A stretch of DNA of 64,000 nt from Alg239-R122 sp041746135 (GTDB lineage Bacteria > Pseudomonadota > Alphaproteobacteria > Sphingomonadales > Sphingomonadaceae). Of this stretch, positions 25,235 through 33,617 are shown in pieces; within the stretch, counting starts at the first letter, position 1; each line of letters opens with the position of its first letter. A program made the translations under genes and the position numbers. Location: contig JBGTHQ010000017.1 in the NCBI GenBank assembly GCA_041746135.1, positions 1 through 64,000 of the forward strand, in the 5' to 3' direction. Under the pieces are notes generated by a model, which had not been told where the DNA came from, did no database searches, and saw only the letters and a list, made by a program, of their open reading frames with translations.

Positions 25235-26260
25235 CTAACGTTTGATCCGCTTTAACGGCACGGTCAGGATTACCTGAAGCCCTTTCGGATCCCAGTTTTT
25301 CTCAAGCTCTCCCCCCAATTGCCCTCGAACGCTCATATCGATGAGCCGCGAACCGAACCCGTTATTTTGCGGAATCTTTTTAATATCGGGACCGCCCGCC
25401 TCTGACCACGCAATATGCATCATCTCAGCGCTGGTGGTAATGGTGATTTCAACACGTCCGTTTTCGGCTCCGAGTGCGCCATATTTGATAGAATTGGTTG
25501 CAAGCTCATGAAATATAAGCGCCATCGGCGTTGCCGCCTGGTCATCTATTTCGACATTGTCGCCCGTAATTGTCAAACGGCCGTCTTCCCGCGCCGGATA
25601 GGCCGCGAACATTTCCTCGAGCATGTGCTGTACGGTGGGATAAACCGATTCAGGTTCTGAGCTTTCCGAATGCGGCCGCACGAAATCGTGCGCTTTTCCA
25701 AGCGCTGTAATCCGCTCGCGCAAGGTATCGGCAAAAACCCGGCTTTCGGGATGGCCTTTTACCGATAAGGCGATCAGCGAACTGATGACTGAAAAAATAT
25801 TCTTGATGCGATGGCTGAGCTCGCGGCTGAGAATTTCGTTGCGTTCCGAAAGCCTTTTTTGTCCATGAATGTCGGTGCATGTGCCGATCCAGCGGACGAT
25901 TTTATCTTCTGAATTAAGCACGGGAACAGCACGGCCCAAAGTCCACCGATACTCGCCGCTATGATGGCGCAGCCGATATTCGACTTCATACGGGTCGCCG
26001 GTTTCGAGCGATTTGCTCCAGATATCCCACGCTTTTTCTTGATCATCGGGATGGAACATGCCCTTCCAAGCTTCACCATCAGTTGAACCTTCGGGAACGC
26101 CGGTAAACTCGTACCATCGCTTGTTATAATAATCGTGAAATCCGTCGGGCAGAGTCGACCATACCATTTGCGGCATGGCATCGGTCAGAACTCTGAAACT
26201 GGCTTCCGAAGAAAGTGTAGATACCGTCTGCATAGGCGCCAGTGATGTATCTGATGTCAT
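25235..26260 (-). CDS. PAS-domain HWE histidine kinase
   Basis: 341 residues, soluble. A PAS/PAC domain (about residues 20-135, DAMPQMVWSTLPDGFHDYYN and later GRAVPVLNSEDKIVRWIG) precedes an HWE-type kinase core: phosphorylated His in ELSHRIKNIFSVISSL, N box FHELATNSIKYGALG and the WSE of IAWSEAGGP, then GFGSRLIDM. These are the three marks of the HWE family. No membrane segment, so the signal is sensed inside the cell. AGGA about 7 bases before the ATG. Partner: the convergent single-domain regulator. Confidence 0.92.
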   Translation of the reverse strand: MTSDTSLAPMQTVSTLSSEASFRVLTDAMPQMVWSTLPDGFHDYYNKRWYEFTGVPEGSTDGEAWKGMFHPDDQEKAWDIWSKSLETGDPYEVEYRLRHHSGEYRWTLGRAVPVLNSEDKIVRWIGTCTDIHGQKRLSERNEILSRELSHRIKNIFSVISSLIALSVKGHPESRVFADTLRERITALGKAHDFVRPHSESSEPESVYPTVQHMLEEMFAAYPAREDGRLTITGDNVEIDDQAATPMALIFHELATNSIKYGALGAENGRVEITITTSAEMMHIAWSEAGGPDIKKIPQNNGFGSRLIDMSVRGQLGGELEKNWDPKGLQVILTVPLKRIKR

Positions 26261-26342
26261 TCGAAATCCTGTACCATCTATATCAAAACGGGAATAATAG
26301 AATGAGTTTGTAAAACCGCAATAAAATAAGTTATGAGACCGA

Positions 26343-28007
26343 TCACACCCTGTTCGCCGCGCTTAATATCGCGCGGACGCTGGCACCCGCCACATCGGGA
26401 TCGATCGCAGCCCCAAATACGCTCCGGCCATCGGCGGTGCGGCATTCGACATAGGCGGCGGCTTTCACGTCGCTGCCTTGACCAATCGCGTGCTCGCTAT
26501 AGTTCATGATATCGAGCACCGGTGCGCCCGCATCGGCCAGCGCATCAACCACGCTCGACATCAGCCCGTTGCCGCGTCCGCTTACATTGTGGACTTTGCC
26601 ATCGATCCGGATCTTCCCCGCGAAAAGGCGTTCGTTGCCGGTCTTGCTTTCGGTATAGTCGAGCAGTTCGACGCGGCGGTTCTTCCGTTTCAGATATTCG
26701 CGCTCGAACGCCACCCAGATGTCCTCGCTCGAAAGTTCGCGGCTCGTGCTGTCGGCTAATGCCTGTACGGTACGGCTGAAATCGGCCTGCAGTTTTTTGG
26801 GTAGTTTGAGCCCTTTGTCCTGCTCGAGCACCCAGGCGACACCGCCTTTGCCGCTTTGCGAATTGACGCGAATTACGGCTTCGTAGCTGCAATCGAGATC
26901 GGCGGGATCGATCGGCAGATAGGGGACGCTCCATAGTTCGTCGTTGCGCTCTTCTTGTGCGACGAAACCCTTTTTGATCGCGTCCTGATGGCTGCCGGAA
27001 AAGGCGGTGAAGACCAGTTCGCCCGCATAGGGATGGCGCGAATGCACGGGCAGCTGGTTGCAATATTCGACCGTCTTCACGATTTCCTCAAGGTTCGAGA
27101 AATCGAGACCCGGCGGCACGCCCTGCGTATACATGTTGAGCGCCAGCGTGACGAGATCGACATTGCCGGTGCGCTCGCCATTGCCGAATAGACAGCCTTC
27201 GATGCGGTCCGCGCCGGCCATCAGACCGAGTTCGGCCGCGCCTATACCGCTTCCGCGGTCATTATGCGGGTGCAGCGATATGACAACACAGTCGCGCCGG
27301 GAGATATGACGGCACATCCACTCGATCTGGTCGGCATAGATATTGGGCGTCGCCGCTTCGACGGTGGCGGGGAGGTTGAGAATCAGCGGTTTTTCGGGCG
27401 TGGGTTCGAGTATGTCGATCACCGCTTCACAGACTTCCAGACTGAAATCGAGTTCCGCGGTCGAGAATGTCTCGGGTGAATATTCGAAATGCCAGTCGGT
27501 ATCGGCATATTTCTCCGCCTGTTCGCGCAATATCGAGGCACCGGCGCAGGCGATATCCTTGACGCCCGTCTTGTCGAGCTTGAACACCACATCGCGCCAT
27601 GCGGGGCTGACCGCATTATACAGATGCACGATAGCCTGTTGTGCGCCCTCAAGACTTTCAAACGAGCGTTCGATCAGGTCGCGGCGCGACTGGGTCAATA
27701 CCTGCACTATTACGTCGTCGGGAATGCGGCCCGCTTTCACCAGTCCGCTGATAAAATTATACTCGGTCGCTCCGGCGGATGGAAAGCCGACCTCGATTTC
27801 CTTCACGCCGATCCGCACCAGCATGTCGAAAAACCGCTGTTTCTTGGCTGCGTCCATCGGGTCGATCAGCGCCTGATTACCGTCGCGCAGGTCGGTCGAC
27901 AGCCAGCGCGGCGCTTTGGTTATCTGCGCATCGGGCCATGTGCGGCCGGGCAGGTCGACCTGCGGGAAAGGCCGGTATTTGCGGGAGGGATCGGAAAGCA
28001 TTGCCAT
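26343..28007 (-). CDS. leuA: 2-isopropylmalate synthase LeuA (type 2)
   Basis: First committed enzyme of leucine synthesis; joins acetyl-CoA to 2-ketoisovalerate. It has 554 residues, the type 2 length. Catalytic TIM barrel with RDGNQALIDPMD at the N terminus and SLHPHNDRGSGIGAAELGLMAGADRIEGCLFGNGERTGN (metal-binding His pair HPHND); the C-terminal domain is the allosteric leucine-sensing part with GNGLMSSVVDALAD. Start ATG 28007 gives the usual MAMLSDPSRKYRPFP; an in-frame ATG at 28067 has no ribosome site and lies in the leader region. Controlled probably by the leader peptide at 28132-28179. Confidence 0.94.
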   Translation of the reverse strand: MAMLSDPSRKYRPFPQVDLPGRTWPDAQITKAPRWLSTDLRDGNQALIDPMDAAKKQRFFDMLVRIGVKEIEVGFPSAGATEYNFISGLVKAGRIPDDVIVQVLTQSRRDLIERSFESLEGAQQAIVHLYNAVSPAWRDVVFKLDKTGVKDIACAGASILREQAEKYADTDWHFEYSPETFSTAELDFSLEVCEAVIDILEPTPEKPLILNLPATVEAATPNIYADQIEWMCRHISRRDCVVISLHPHNDRGSGIGAAELGLMAGADRIEGCLFGNGERTGNVDLVTLALNMYTQGVPPGLDFSNLEEIVKTVEYCNQLPVHSRHPYAGELVFTAFSGSHQDAIKKGFVAQEERNDELWSVPYLPIDPADLDCSYEAVIRVNSQSGKGGVAWVLEQDKGLKLPKKLQADFSRTVQALADSTSRELSSEDIWVAFEREYLKRKNRRVELLDYTESKTGNERLFAGKIRIDGKVHNVSGRGNGLMSSVVDALADAGAPVLDIMNYSEHAIGQGSDVKAAAYVECRTADGRSVFGAAIDPDVAGASVRAILSAANRV

Positions 28008-28090
28008 TATAAATCTCGTTTGAAATATCTTCGAACAGAGGGCGCTGCTAAGGCCGTGTTTGTTCATCGTAGGAATATATGAAGATTTTT

Positions 28091-28141
28091 GCCCTCAGGC
28101 GGAGCGCTGCGACAAGCAGCCTGAAATACGCCTAAGGGCGT
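28091..28141 (-). promoter_or_regulatory. Alternative RNA stems in the leuA leader
   Basis: Read on the minus strand, a 5-base-pair hairpin ACGCC-CTTA-GGCGT covers the leader peptide stop codon. The same bases can instead pair in an 11-base-pair stem, GCCCTTAGGCG with CGCCTGAGGGC (one U-G pair), which encloses a third hairpin GCTGC/GCAGC. Only one of the first two can form at a time. The long stem is followed by AAAAATC rather than a T-run, so it does not look like an ordinary intrinsic terminator. Confidence 0.5.
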
Positions 28142-28179
28142 CTAAGTCGGAGCAGCAGATGGGCAATGTTTTGCAACAT
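28132..28179 (-). CDS. leuA leader peptide (putative)
   Basis: A 15-codon open frame, MLQNIAHLLLRLRRP, ending in TAG 124 bases before the leuA ATG. Five of 15 residues are Leu, with three in a row (CTG CTG CTC) and another CTT after one Arg. A strong AAGGAG lies 12 bases upstream, with a second GGA close to the ATG. Leucine-rich leader peptides before leuA are a known attenuation device in proteobacteria. Its stop codon lies in a small hairpin that overlaps a longer stem just downstream, which fits ribosome-controlled folding. Confidence 0.68.
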   Translation of the reverse strand: MLQNIAHLLLRLRRP

Positions 28180-28278
28180 TCCTGCTGTGTGCTCCTTATG
28201 GGCGTAACAATCAATTCAAAATCGGCAAATCGCGCAAGATATTTTCGTGAAAATGCCCAAAAGAGGAATATCCGGTCG

Positions 28279-28890
28279 TTATTTTTCGAATGCGGCGCTT
28301 ATATTCAACTCGACTTCGTCGGACACCGCAGGAAGTGCGTAATCCACACCGAAATCGCTGCGTTTTATAGTGGTGCCCGCTTCGAAACCGATCGTTTCCT
28401 TCTTGTTCATCGGGTTCGCGCCGACTCCGGTGAGCGCGCCGCGAAGCGTAACCGGCTTGGTAATGCCCCGGAGGGTGAGATCGCCCGTAATGATGAAATC
28501 CGTCCCGTCCAATTCCACGGTCGTCGATTTGAAGGTCGCTTTATCGTGATTGGCCGTATCGAAAAAATCGGCGCTGTTGAGGTGTTTGGTTAGTCCGGCG
28601 CTTGCCGTGGTAACTTGCCCGACCGGGATGGTCACATCGACCGACGAATTTTCGGGATTTGCCCTATCGAGTGTCAACGTGCCTTTGATATTGCCGAAGA
28701 GGCCGAAATAGTCGTTAAAACCGAAATGATTGACCGTAAACCCCACCAATGTGTGCGCGGGGTCGACCTTATACGTTCCGCCTGTGATCCGGCTGACATC
28801 CATATTGCCGGGCAGTTCGGGTATTGCGGACGATTGCGCAATAATAGGCGTCGCGGCAAGAAGGCAGACGGTGGCAATGATGTTTTTCAT
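28279..28890 (-). CDS. YceI family periplasmic protein
   Basis: 203 residues with a signal peptide (cut after IIAQ) and a YceI lipocalin-like barrel that binds isoprenoids such as polyprenyl chains. Motifs: YKVDPAHTLVGFTVNHFG at the first strand, the HLNSADFFDTANHDKATF block, and LTLRGITKPVTL near the middle, all standard for the family. ATG 28890 has GGAG 7 bases upstream; a longer frame to 28935 is unlikely. Located between leuA and ilvC but not functionally tied to them. Confidence 0.92.
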   Translation of the reverse strand: MKNIIATVCLLAATPIIAQSSAIPELPGNMDVSRITGGTYKVDPAHTLVGFTVNHFGFNDYFGLFGNIKGTLTLDRANPENSSVDVTIPVGQVTTASAGLTKHLNSADFFDTANHDKATFKSTTVELDGTDFIITGDLTLRGITKPVTLRGALTGVGANPMNKKETIGFEAGTTIKRSDFGVDYALPAVSDEVELNISAAFEK

Positions 28891-29021
28891 GGATAGCTCC
28901 CGATTGTTTCGAGTGGTATTAGGATTCTGCAACAAATCGACGCACGATGTAGATCTTGCGCGTAAAACGCCTCGTCTTTAATCATATCGGGCCATTGCAA
29001 AAATATCAAGCCGGCAGGCGG

Positions 29022-30062
29022 TCAGTTCTTTTCCTTGTCCACCAGCTTGTTGGCGCCGATCCACGGCATCATCGCGCGCAGTTCCGCGCCGGTCTTTTCA
29101 ATGGGATGTGCCTGTGCGCGTTTGCGGGCAGCCTTGAGTTCCGGCTGACCGGCGCGGTTGTCGAGCACGAAATTCTTCACGAAACGGCCGGACTGGATGT
29201 CCTCGAGTACGCGCTTCATTTCTTTTTTGGTTTCTTCGGTAATGATGCGCGGGCCGGTGACAATGTCACCATATTCGGCAGTGTTGCTGATCGAATAGCG
29301 CATATTGGCGATGCCGCCTTCATAGAGCAGGTCGACGATCAGCTTGGTTTCGTGCAGACATTCAAAATAGGCCATTTCAGGCGCATAGCCGGCCTCGGTC
29401 AGCGTTTCGAAACCCGCCTGGATCAGGTGGGTTATACCGCCGCAGAGCACGGCTTGCTCGCCGAACAGGTCGGTTTCGCATTCCTCGCGGAAATTGGTTT
29501 CGATAATCCCGCTGCGGCCGCCGCCGACGCCGCTGGCATAGGCAAGTGCGAGTTGCTTGGCATAGCCGTTGGTTTTCCGGCTGTTGCCGCTGCCTTCCTG
29601 TTCCACCGCGATCAGGCAGGGGACACCGCCGCCGCGCTGATACTCGCTGCGCACGGTATGACCGGGGCCTTTGGGTGCGATCATGATGACGTCCAGATCG
29701 GCCCGCGGCTCGATCAGGGCGAAATGCACGTTCAGACCGTGCGCGAAAGCCAGCGCCGCGCCTTCTTTCATATTGTCATGATAATCGGCGGCATAGATCG
29801 CGGCCTGATGCTCGTCGGGCGCGAGGATCATGACGACGTCGGCCCAAGCCGCAGCATCGGCATTGCGCATCACGTTGAAACCGGCATCTTCGGCTTTTTT
29901 CGCGGTGGCACTGCCTTCGCGTAGGGCGATGGCGATATTCTTGACACCGCTGTCGCGCAGATTCTGTGCATGGGCATGGCCCTGGCTGCCATAGCCGACA
30001 ATCGCGACTTTCTTGTCGGTGATGAGACTGAGATCGCTGTCCTGGTCGTAATAGACTTTCAT
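29022..30062 (-). CDS. ilvC: Ketol-acid reductoisomerase IlvC (class I)
   Basis: 346 residues, short class I form. NADPH-binding VAIVGYGSQGHAHAQNLRDSG at the N terminus; the catalytic domain has the acidic metal ligands in TDLFGEQAVLCGG and ECLHETKLIVDLLYEGG. Converts acetohydroxy acids in valine and isoleucine synthesis. Follows ilvN at a 191-base gap that contains a palindromic repeat. Confidence 0.96.
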   Translation of the reverse strand: MKVYYDQDSDLSLITDKKVAIVGYGSQGHAHAQNLRDSGVKNIAIALREGSATAKKAEDAGFNVMRNADAAAWADVVMILAPDEHQAAIYAADYHDNMKEGAALAFAHGLNVHFALIEPRADLDVIMIAPKGPGHTVRSEYQRGGGVPCLIAVEQEGSGNSRKTNGYAKQLALAYASGVGGGRSGIIETNFREECETDLFGEQAVLCGGITHLIQAGFETLTEAGYAPEMAYFECLHETKLIVDLLYEGGIANMRYSISNTAEYGDIVTGPRIITEETKKEMKRVLEDIQSGRFVKNFVLDNRAGQPELKAARKRAQAHPIEKTGAELRAMMPWIGANKLVDKEKN

Positions 30063-30134
30063 TGTATTCGCTTTCCGGTTTTCTGGATTGAATGAGGTGA
30101 TTGAAGATAGCGCTTATTGGCTACGTTAGCTCTC

Positions 30135-30226
30135 CGTCACTCCCAGCTTGACTGGGAGTCCATTTCCTGACGTTCCGCTATTTGCAAAGTGCAGGAAATG
30201 GATTCCCGCTTTCGCGGGAATGACAG
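30135..30226. repeat. Palindromic intergenic repeat between ilvN and ilvC
   Basis: Two hairpins, CTCCCAG/CTGGGAG and ATTCCCGC/GCGGGAAT, framed by CGTCA and TGACAG and linked by CATTTCCTG/CAGGAAATG. Same architecture as the repeats at 10212, 44084 and 45683 but with different stem bases. It lies in the transcript between ilvN and ilvC and might affect mRNA stability. Confidence 0.75.
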
Positions 30227-30253
30227 CGTTATTTATACCCAACCATGCCATCA

Positions 30254-30769
30254 TTAACTCGCCTCTTTTCCGCGTACGATGGCGACGACGCCGGTGCGGC
30301 CGATTTCGACCAGGCCGACTTGGCGCATGAGGTCGATAAACGACTGGATCTTGTCGGGCGCGCCGGTAATTTCGAAGATAAAACTTTCGGTCGTCGCATC
30401 GACGACATTGGCACGGTAGACCTCGGCAAGACGCAGCGCCTCGATCCGCTGTTCGCCCATACCCGCTACTTTGACGAGCGCCAGCTCGCGCTGCACATGC
30501 GGGCCGATGTCGGTGAGGTCTGCGACCTTGTGCACGGGCACCAGCCGGTCGAGCTGCGCGATAATCTGTTCGATCACGTGGGGCGGTCCATTGGTGACGA
30601 TGGTGATCCGGCTGATGCCGTGATCTTCGGTAATGTCGGCCACGGTCAGGCTTTCGATATTATAGCCGCGCGCGGTGAACATGCCCGCAATGCGCGCCAA
30701 TATACCGGCTTCGTTATCGACCGTAACGGTCAGAACATGGCGGTCGGAGGCGTCTTGTTGAATGTGCAT
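30254..30769 (-). CDS. ilvN: Acetolactate synthase small regulatory subunit IlvN
   Basis: 171 residues; N-terminal ACT domain with LTVTVDNEAGILARIAGMF and RGYNIESLTV, then the ALS_ss C-terminal domain. It activates IlvB and gives valine feedback. Its ATG shares one base with the ilvB stop (TAATG), so the two subunits are translationally coupled. Confidence 0.95.
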   Translation of the reverse strand: MHIQQDASDRHVLTVTVDNEAGILARIAGMFTARGYNIESLTVADITEDHGISRITIVTNGPPHVIEQIIAQLDRLVPVHKVADLTDIGPHVQRELALVKVAGMGEQRIEALRLAEVYRANVVDATTESFIFEITGAPDKIQSFIDLMRQVGLVEIGRTGVVAIVRGKEAS

Positions 30770-32514
30770 TATACCAGCGCCTTTGCTTCGTCGTCCATCT
30801 TGCCGGACACTTCATTGGCCTGCAAAATCATGTCGGTATGCGCCGCGCCCGACGGGATCATCGGGAAGCAGTTGGCGAGTTTCGCCACGCGGCAATCGAC
30901 TATGACGGGGCCGTCGGTGTTGATCATAGCGTCGATACCGCTGTCCAGATGCTCCGGTTTGTCGATGCGGATACCGGTCCACCCGTACGCTTCGCCCAAT
31001 TTGACGAAATCGGGCAGGGCGTCGGAATAGCTGCTCGAATAACGGCTTTCATAAGTGAGCTCCTGCCACTGGCGCACCATGCCCATATCTTCGTTGTTGA
31101 GGATGAAGATTTTGACCGGCAGGCGGTATTGCGTCGCGGTGGCCAGTTCCTGGATATTCATCTGGATCGACGCTTCGCCGGCGATGTCGATGCACAGCGC
31201 ATCGGGGAACGCGACTTGCGCGCCGATTGCGGCGGGCAAACCGTAACCCATGGTACCGAGGCCGCCACTGGTCAGCCATTTATTGGGATCGTCGAAATGG
31301 AAATGCTGCGCCGCCCACATCTGGTGCTGGCCGACTTCGGTCGAGATAATGGGGTTGAGATGCTTGGTGGCATTGTACAGATTCTCTATCGCCCGCTGCG
31401 GCATGATCAGGCCTTCGGGTTCGGGATAGGCGAGGCATTCGGTTGCGCGCCAGCCCTTAATCCGCGCCCACCATTCCGACAAATCCCGGCGCTTTGTTTT
31501 GCGTTCTTCCCACCGCGCACACAGCGCATCGATGAAATCGCCGACATCGGCAACAATCGGCAAGTCGACACGCACAGTCTTGTGGATCGAACTGCGATCG
31601 ATATCGACGTGGATTTTGGTGGAATGCGGCGCGAACGCGTCGAGCCGTCCGGTCACGCGATCGTCGAATCGCGCGCCCAGGCAGACAATCAGGTCGGCCT
31701 TGTTCATCGCCATATTGGCCTCGAACGTGCCGTGCATTCCCAACATGCCCAGCCATTTGGGCGAAGTGGCGGGAAAGGCGCCAAGACCCATCAGCGTCGA
31801 GGTGACGGGCGCGCCGGTCAGTTCGACCAGACGGCGCAGGCCCGCGCTGGCGGCCGGGCCGCTGTTGATAATGCCACCGCCGGTATAGAATATCGGCGCA
31901 TCGGCCTTGGCGATCAGATCGAGCGCGGCATCGACTTCTTCCGGATCGGCGGAGGTTTTGGGACGGTAGCTTTTGTGGCTGCTGACGGGAGCGGCATCCA
32001 TTTCGGCGCTGGCGACCTGCACGTCTTTGGGAATATCGACCACGACCGGGCCGGGACGTCCGTGGGTAGCAATAAAAAATGCCTCGTGTAGGACCGCGCC
32101 GAGCTTGGCGGGATCTTTCACGAGATAATTATGCTTGCAGCAATGCCGCGTGATCCCGACCGTATCGGCTTCCTGAAATGCATCCGAACCGATCAGCGGG
32201 GTGGGTACTTGTCCGGTGATGACGACCATCGGGATCGAATCGAGAAAAGCGTCGGTAATACCGGTCACCGCATTGGTGGCGCCTGGGCCGGAGGTGACAA
32301 GCACGACGCCGGGTTTTCCGGTGGAACGGGCATAGCCCTCGGCTGCATGCGTCGCTGCCTGTTCGTGCCGTACGAGGATGTGGCGCAACTGGGGATGCTC
32401 GAAAATTGCGTCGTAAATCGGCAGTACCGCGCCGCCGGGATAGCCGAAAATCACCTCGACGCCCTGTTCGATCAGCGTATCCACCAATATATCCGCGCCG
32501 CATTTTTCGGCCAA
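30769..32514 (-). CDS. ilvB: Acetolactate synthase large subunit IlvB
   Basis: 581-residue ThDP enzyme that makes acetolactate or acetohydroxybutyrate. N-terminal GADILVDTLIEQGVEVIFGYPGG (conserved start), catalytic Glu in RHEQAATHAAEGYARSTG, FAD-region motifs, and the ThDP/Mg motif GEASIQMNIQELATA near residue 450, where the usual GD is GE. The start is TTG with AAGGGA 7 bases upstream; no in-frame ATG precedes it. Promoter candidate at 32614-32642. Confidence 0.93.
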   Translation of the reverse strand: MAEKCGADILVDTLIEQGVEVIFGYPGGAVLPIYDAIFEHPQLRHILVRHEQAATHAAEGYARSTGKPGVVLVTSGPGATNAVTGITDAFLDSIPMVVITGQVPTPLIGSDAFQEADTVGITRHCCKHNYLVKDPAKLGAVLHEAFFIATHGRPGPVVVDIPKDVQVASAEMDAAPVSSHKSYRPKTSADPEEVDAALDLIAKADAPIFYTGGGIINSGPAASAGLRRLVELTGAPVTSTLMGLGAFPATSPKWLGMLGMHGTFEANMAMNKADLIVCLGARFDDRVTGRLDAFAPHSTKIHVDIDRSSIHKTVRVDLPIVADVGDFIDALCARWEERKTKRRDLSEWWARIKGWRATECLAYPEPEGLIMPQRAIENLYNATKHLNPIISTEVGQHQMWAAQHFHFDDPNKWLTSGGLGTMGYGLPAAIGAQVAFPDALCIDIAGEASIQMNIQELATATQYRLPVKIFILNNEDMGMVRQWQELTYESRYSSSYSDALPDFVKLGEAYGWTGIRIDKPEHLDSGIDAMINTDGPVIVDCRVAKLANCFPMIPSGAAHTDMILQANEVSGKMDDEAKALV

Positions 32515-32613
32515 TTCGCTATCCCTTGTTTTGAAACCCAGAGCCTGATCGCCTACCAGGCCACAGGCCTATTAACCTTCACGTTGCAGTGCAACACCTA
32601 AGGCTTGGGCAGC

Positions 32614-32642
32614 CTGTTATGAATATTAAAATACTATGTCAA
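32614..32642 (-). promoter_or_regulatory. Candidate housekeeping promoter for ilvBN
   Basis: On the minus strand TTGACA, 17-base spacer, TAACAG. The -35 box is a perfect consensus, and it lies 7 bases past the miaA stop and about 100 bases before the ilvB start. The leader between contains short hairpins (AGGCC/GGCCT) but no convincing leader peptide. Confidence 0.5.
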
Positions 32643-32648
32643 CGACTA

Positions 32649-33617
32649 TTATTGAAATAAAGTTACAATATCATCCATATCATTGTCATTTATATTATCC
32701 TCCCACCGTGGCCATGCGGGCGGTGGCTGGTTGCGAAACCACGTATATTGCCGCTTCGCATACCGGCGCGTCGCCATTTGCGCGGACTGCACGGCCTGGT
32801 CGCGGGATATATCGCCCTCCAGATAGGCAGCGATTTCCGGGACGCCGATCGCGCGCATGACCGGGCAGTCGTCGGGCAGTCCGCGACCCAGTAGCGCGCG
32901 GACTTCATCGCCTGCACCATTATCGAACATCATGTCGAAGCGCCGGTCGCAGCGTTCGTAAAGCCATGCGCGCGGGGGCAGCAGCACCAGCGGTTTTAGA
33001 TTTATATCTTCCCCAATCCCGCCCTCCGTCACGCTATGCCAGTGGCCGAGCGTTCTGCCGCTGAAACGGATGACTTCGAGCGCGCGGGAGATACGGCTGC
33101 CGTCATTGGGGGACAATATGGCCGCACGTTCGGGGTCCTCGGCCTGCAAAGCGCTATAAGCATCGGCCGTCGGCAGGGCGCGGACATCGGCCCGAATGCC
33201 GGGATCGATAGCGGGAATGGGCGAGATACCGTCAAGTAAGGTGCGCATGTACAGGCCCGTGCCGCCGACCAGTACCGGCACCGCCCCGGCCCGATGCGCT
33301 TTCGCGATTTCGTGCCGAGCATCCTTGGCCCAGCGTGCGGCGGAGCAGGCCTGCGCGCCATCAATATATCCGTATAATTTATGCGCGATGCCCTCCATCT
33401 CGCTCGGACGGGGGCGCGCGCTCAGGATCGACAAGTCCGCATAGACCTGCGCGCTGTCCATATTGATGATGACCGCTTCGCGCCCCTGCGCCACATAGTT
33501 TTTTGCCAAAGCTATCGCCAATCCGCTCTTGCCGCTGGCGGTCGGTCCGGCGATAAGCGCGACCAAGGGCCTTGCATCCCTCGCTTCGTCCGATTCTGAA
33601 AGAGTTTCCATGTTCAT
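32649..33617 (-). CDS. miaA: tRNA dimethylallyltransferase MiaA
   Basis: 322 residues; adds dimethylallyl to A37 of tRNAs reading UNN codons. P-loop ALIAGPTASGKSGLAIALA, INMDSAQVYADL, the AGAVPVLVGGTGLYMRTLL block and C-terminal RRYAKRQYTWFRNQ are diagnostic. Start is ATG 33617 or ATG 33611; the second one shares the CATG sequence with the divergent serB ATG at 33610. A GTG at 33623 is also possible. Confidence 0.94.
   Translation of the reverse strand: MNMETLSESDEARDARPLVALIAGPTASGKSGLAIALAKNYVAQGREAVIINMDSAQVYADLSILSARPRPSEMEGIAHKLYGYIDGAQACSAARWAKDARHEIAKAHRAGAVPVLVGGTGLYMRTLLDGISPIPAIDPGIRADVRALPTADAYSALQAEDPERAAILSPNDGSRISRALEVIRFSGRTLGHWHSVTEGGIGEDINLKPLVLLPPRAWLYERCDRRFDMMFDNGAGDEVRALLGRGLPDDCPVMRAIGVPEIAAYLEGDISRDQAVQSAQMATRRYAKRQYTWFRNQPPPAWPRWEDNINDNDMDDIVTLFQ

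Noticed and set aside
24660..26340. Two-component region as a recent genomic island
   Set aside because: It is more AT-rich than its neighbours, but there are no mobility genes, repeats or tRNA borders, and such kinases are native to the group.
28068..28131. Intrinsic terminator downstream of the leuA leader
   Set aside because: The long stem is followed by A and mixed bases, not T, so a standard terminator cannot be claimed.
30838..32091. Open frame of 417 codons on the + strand
   Set aside because: Fully antisense to ilvB; GC-rich codon structure makes long shadow frames, and its translation (His/Arg/Gly-rich) matches no family.
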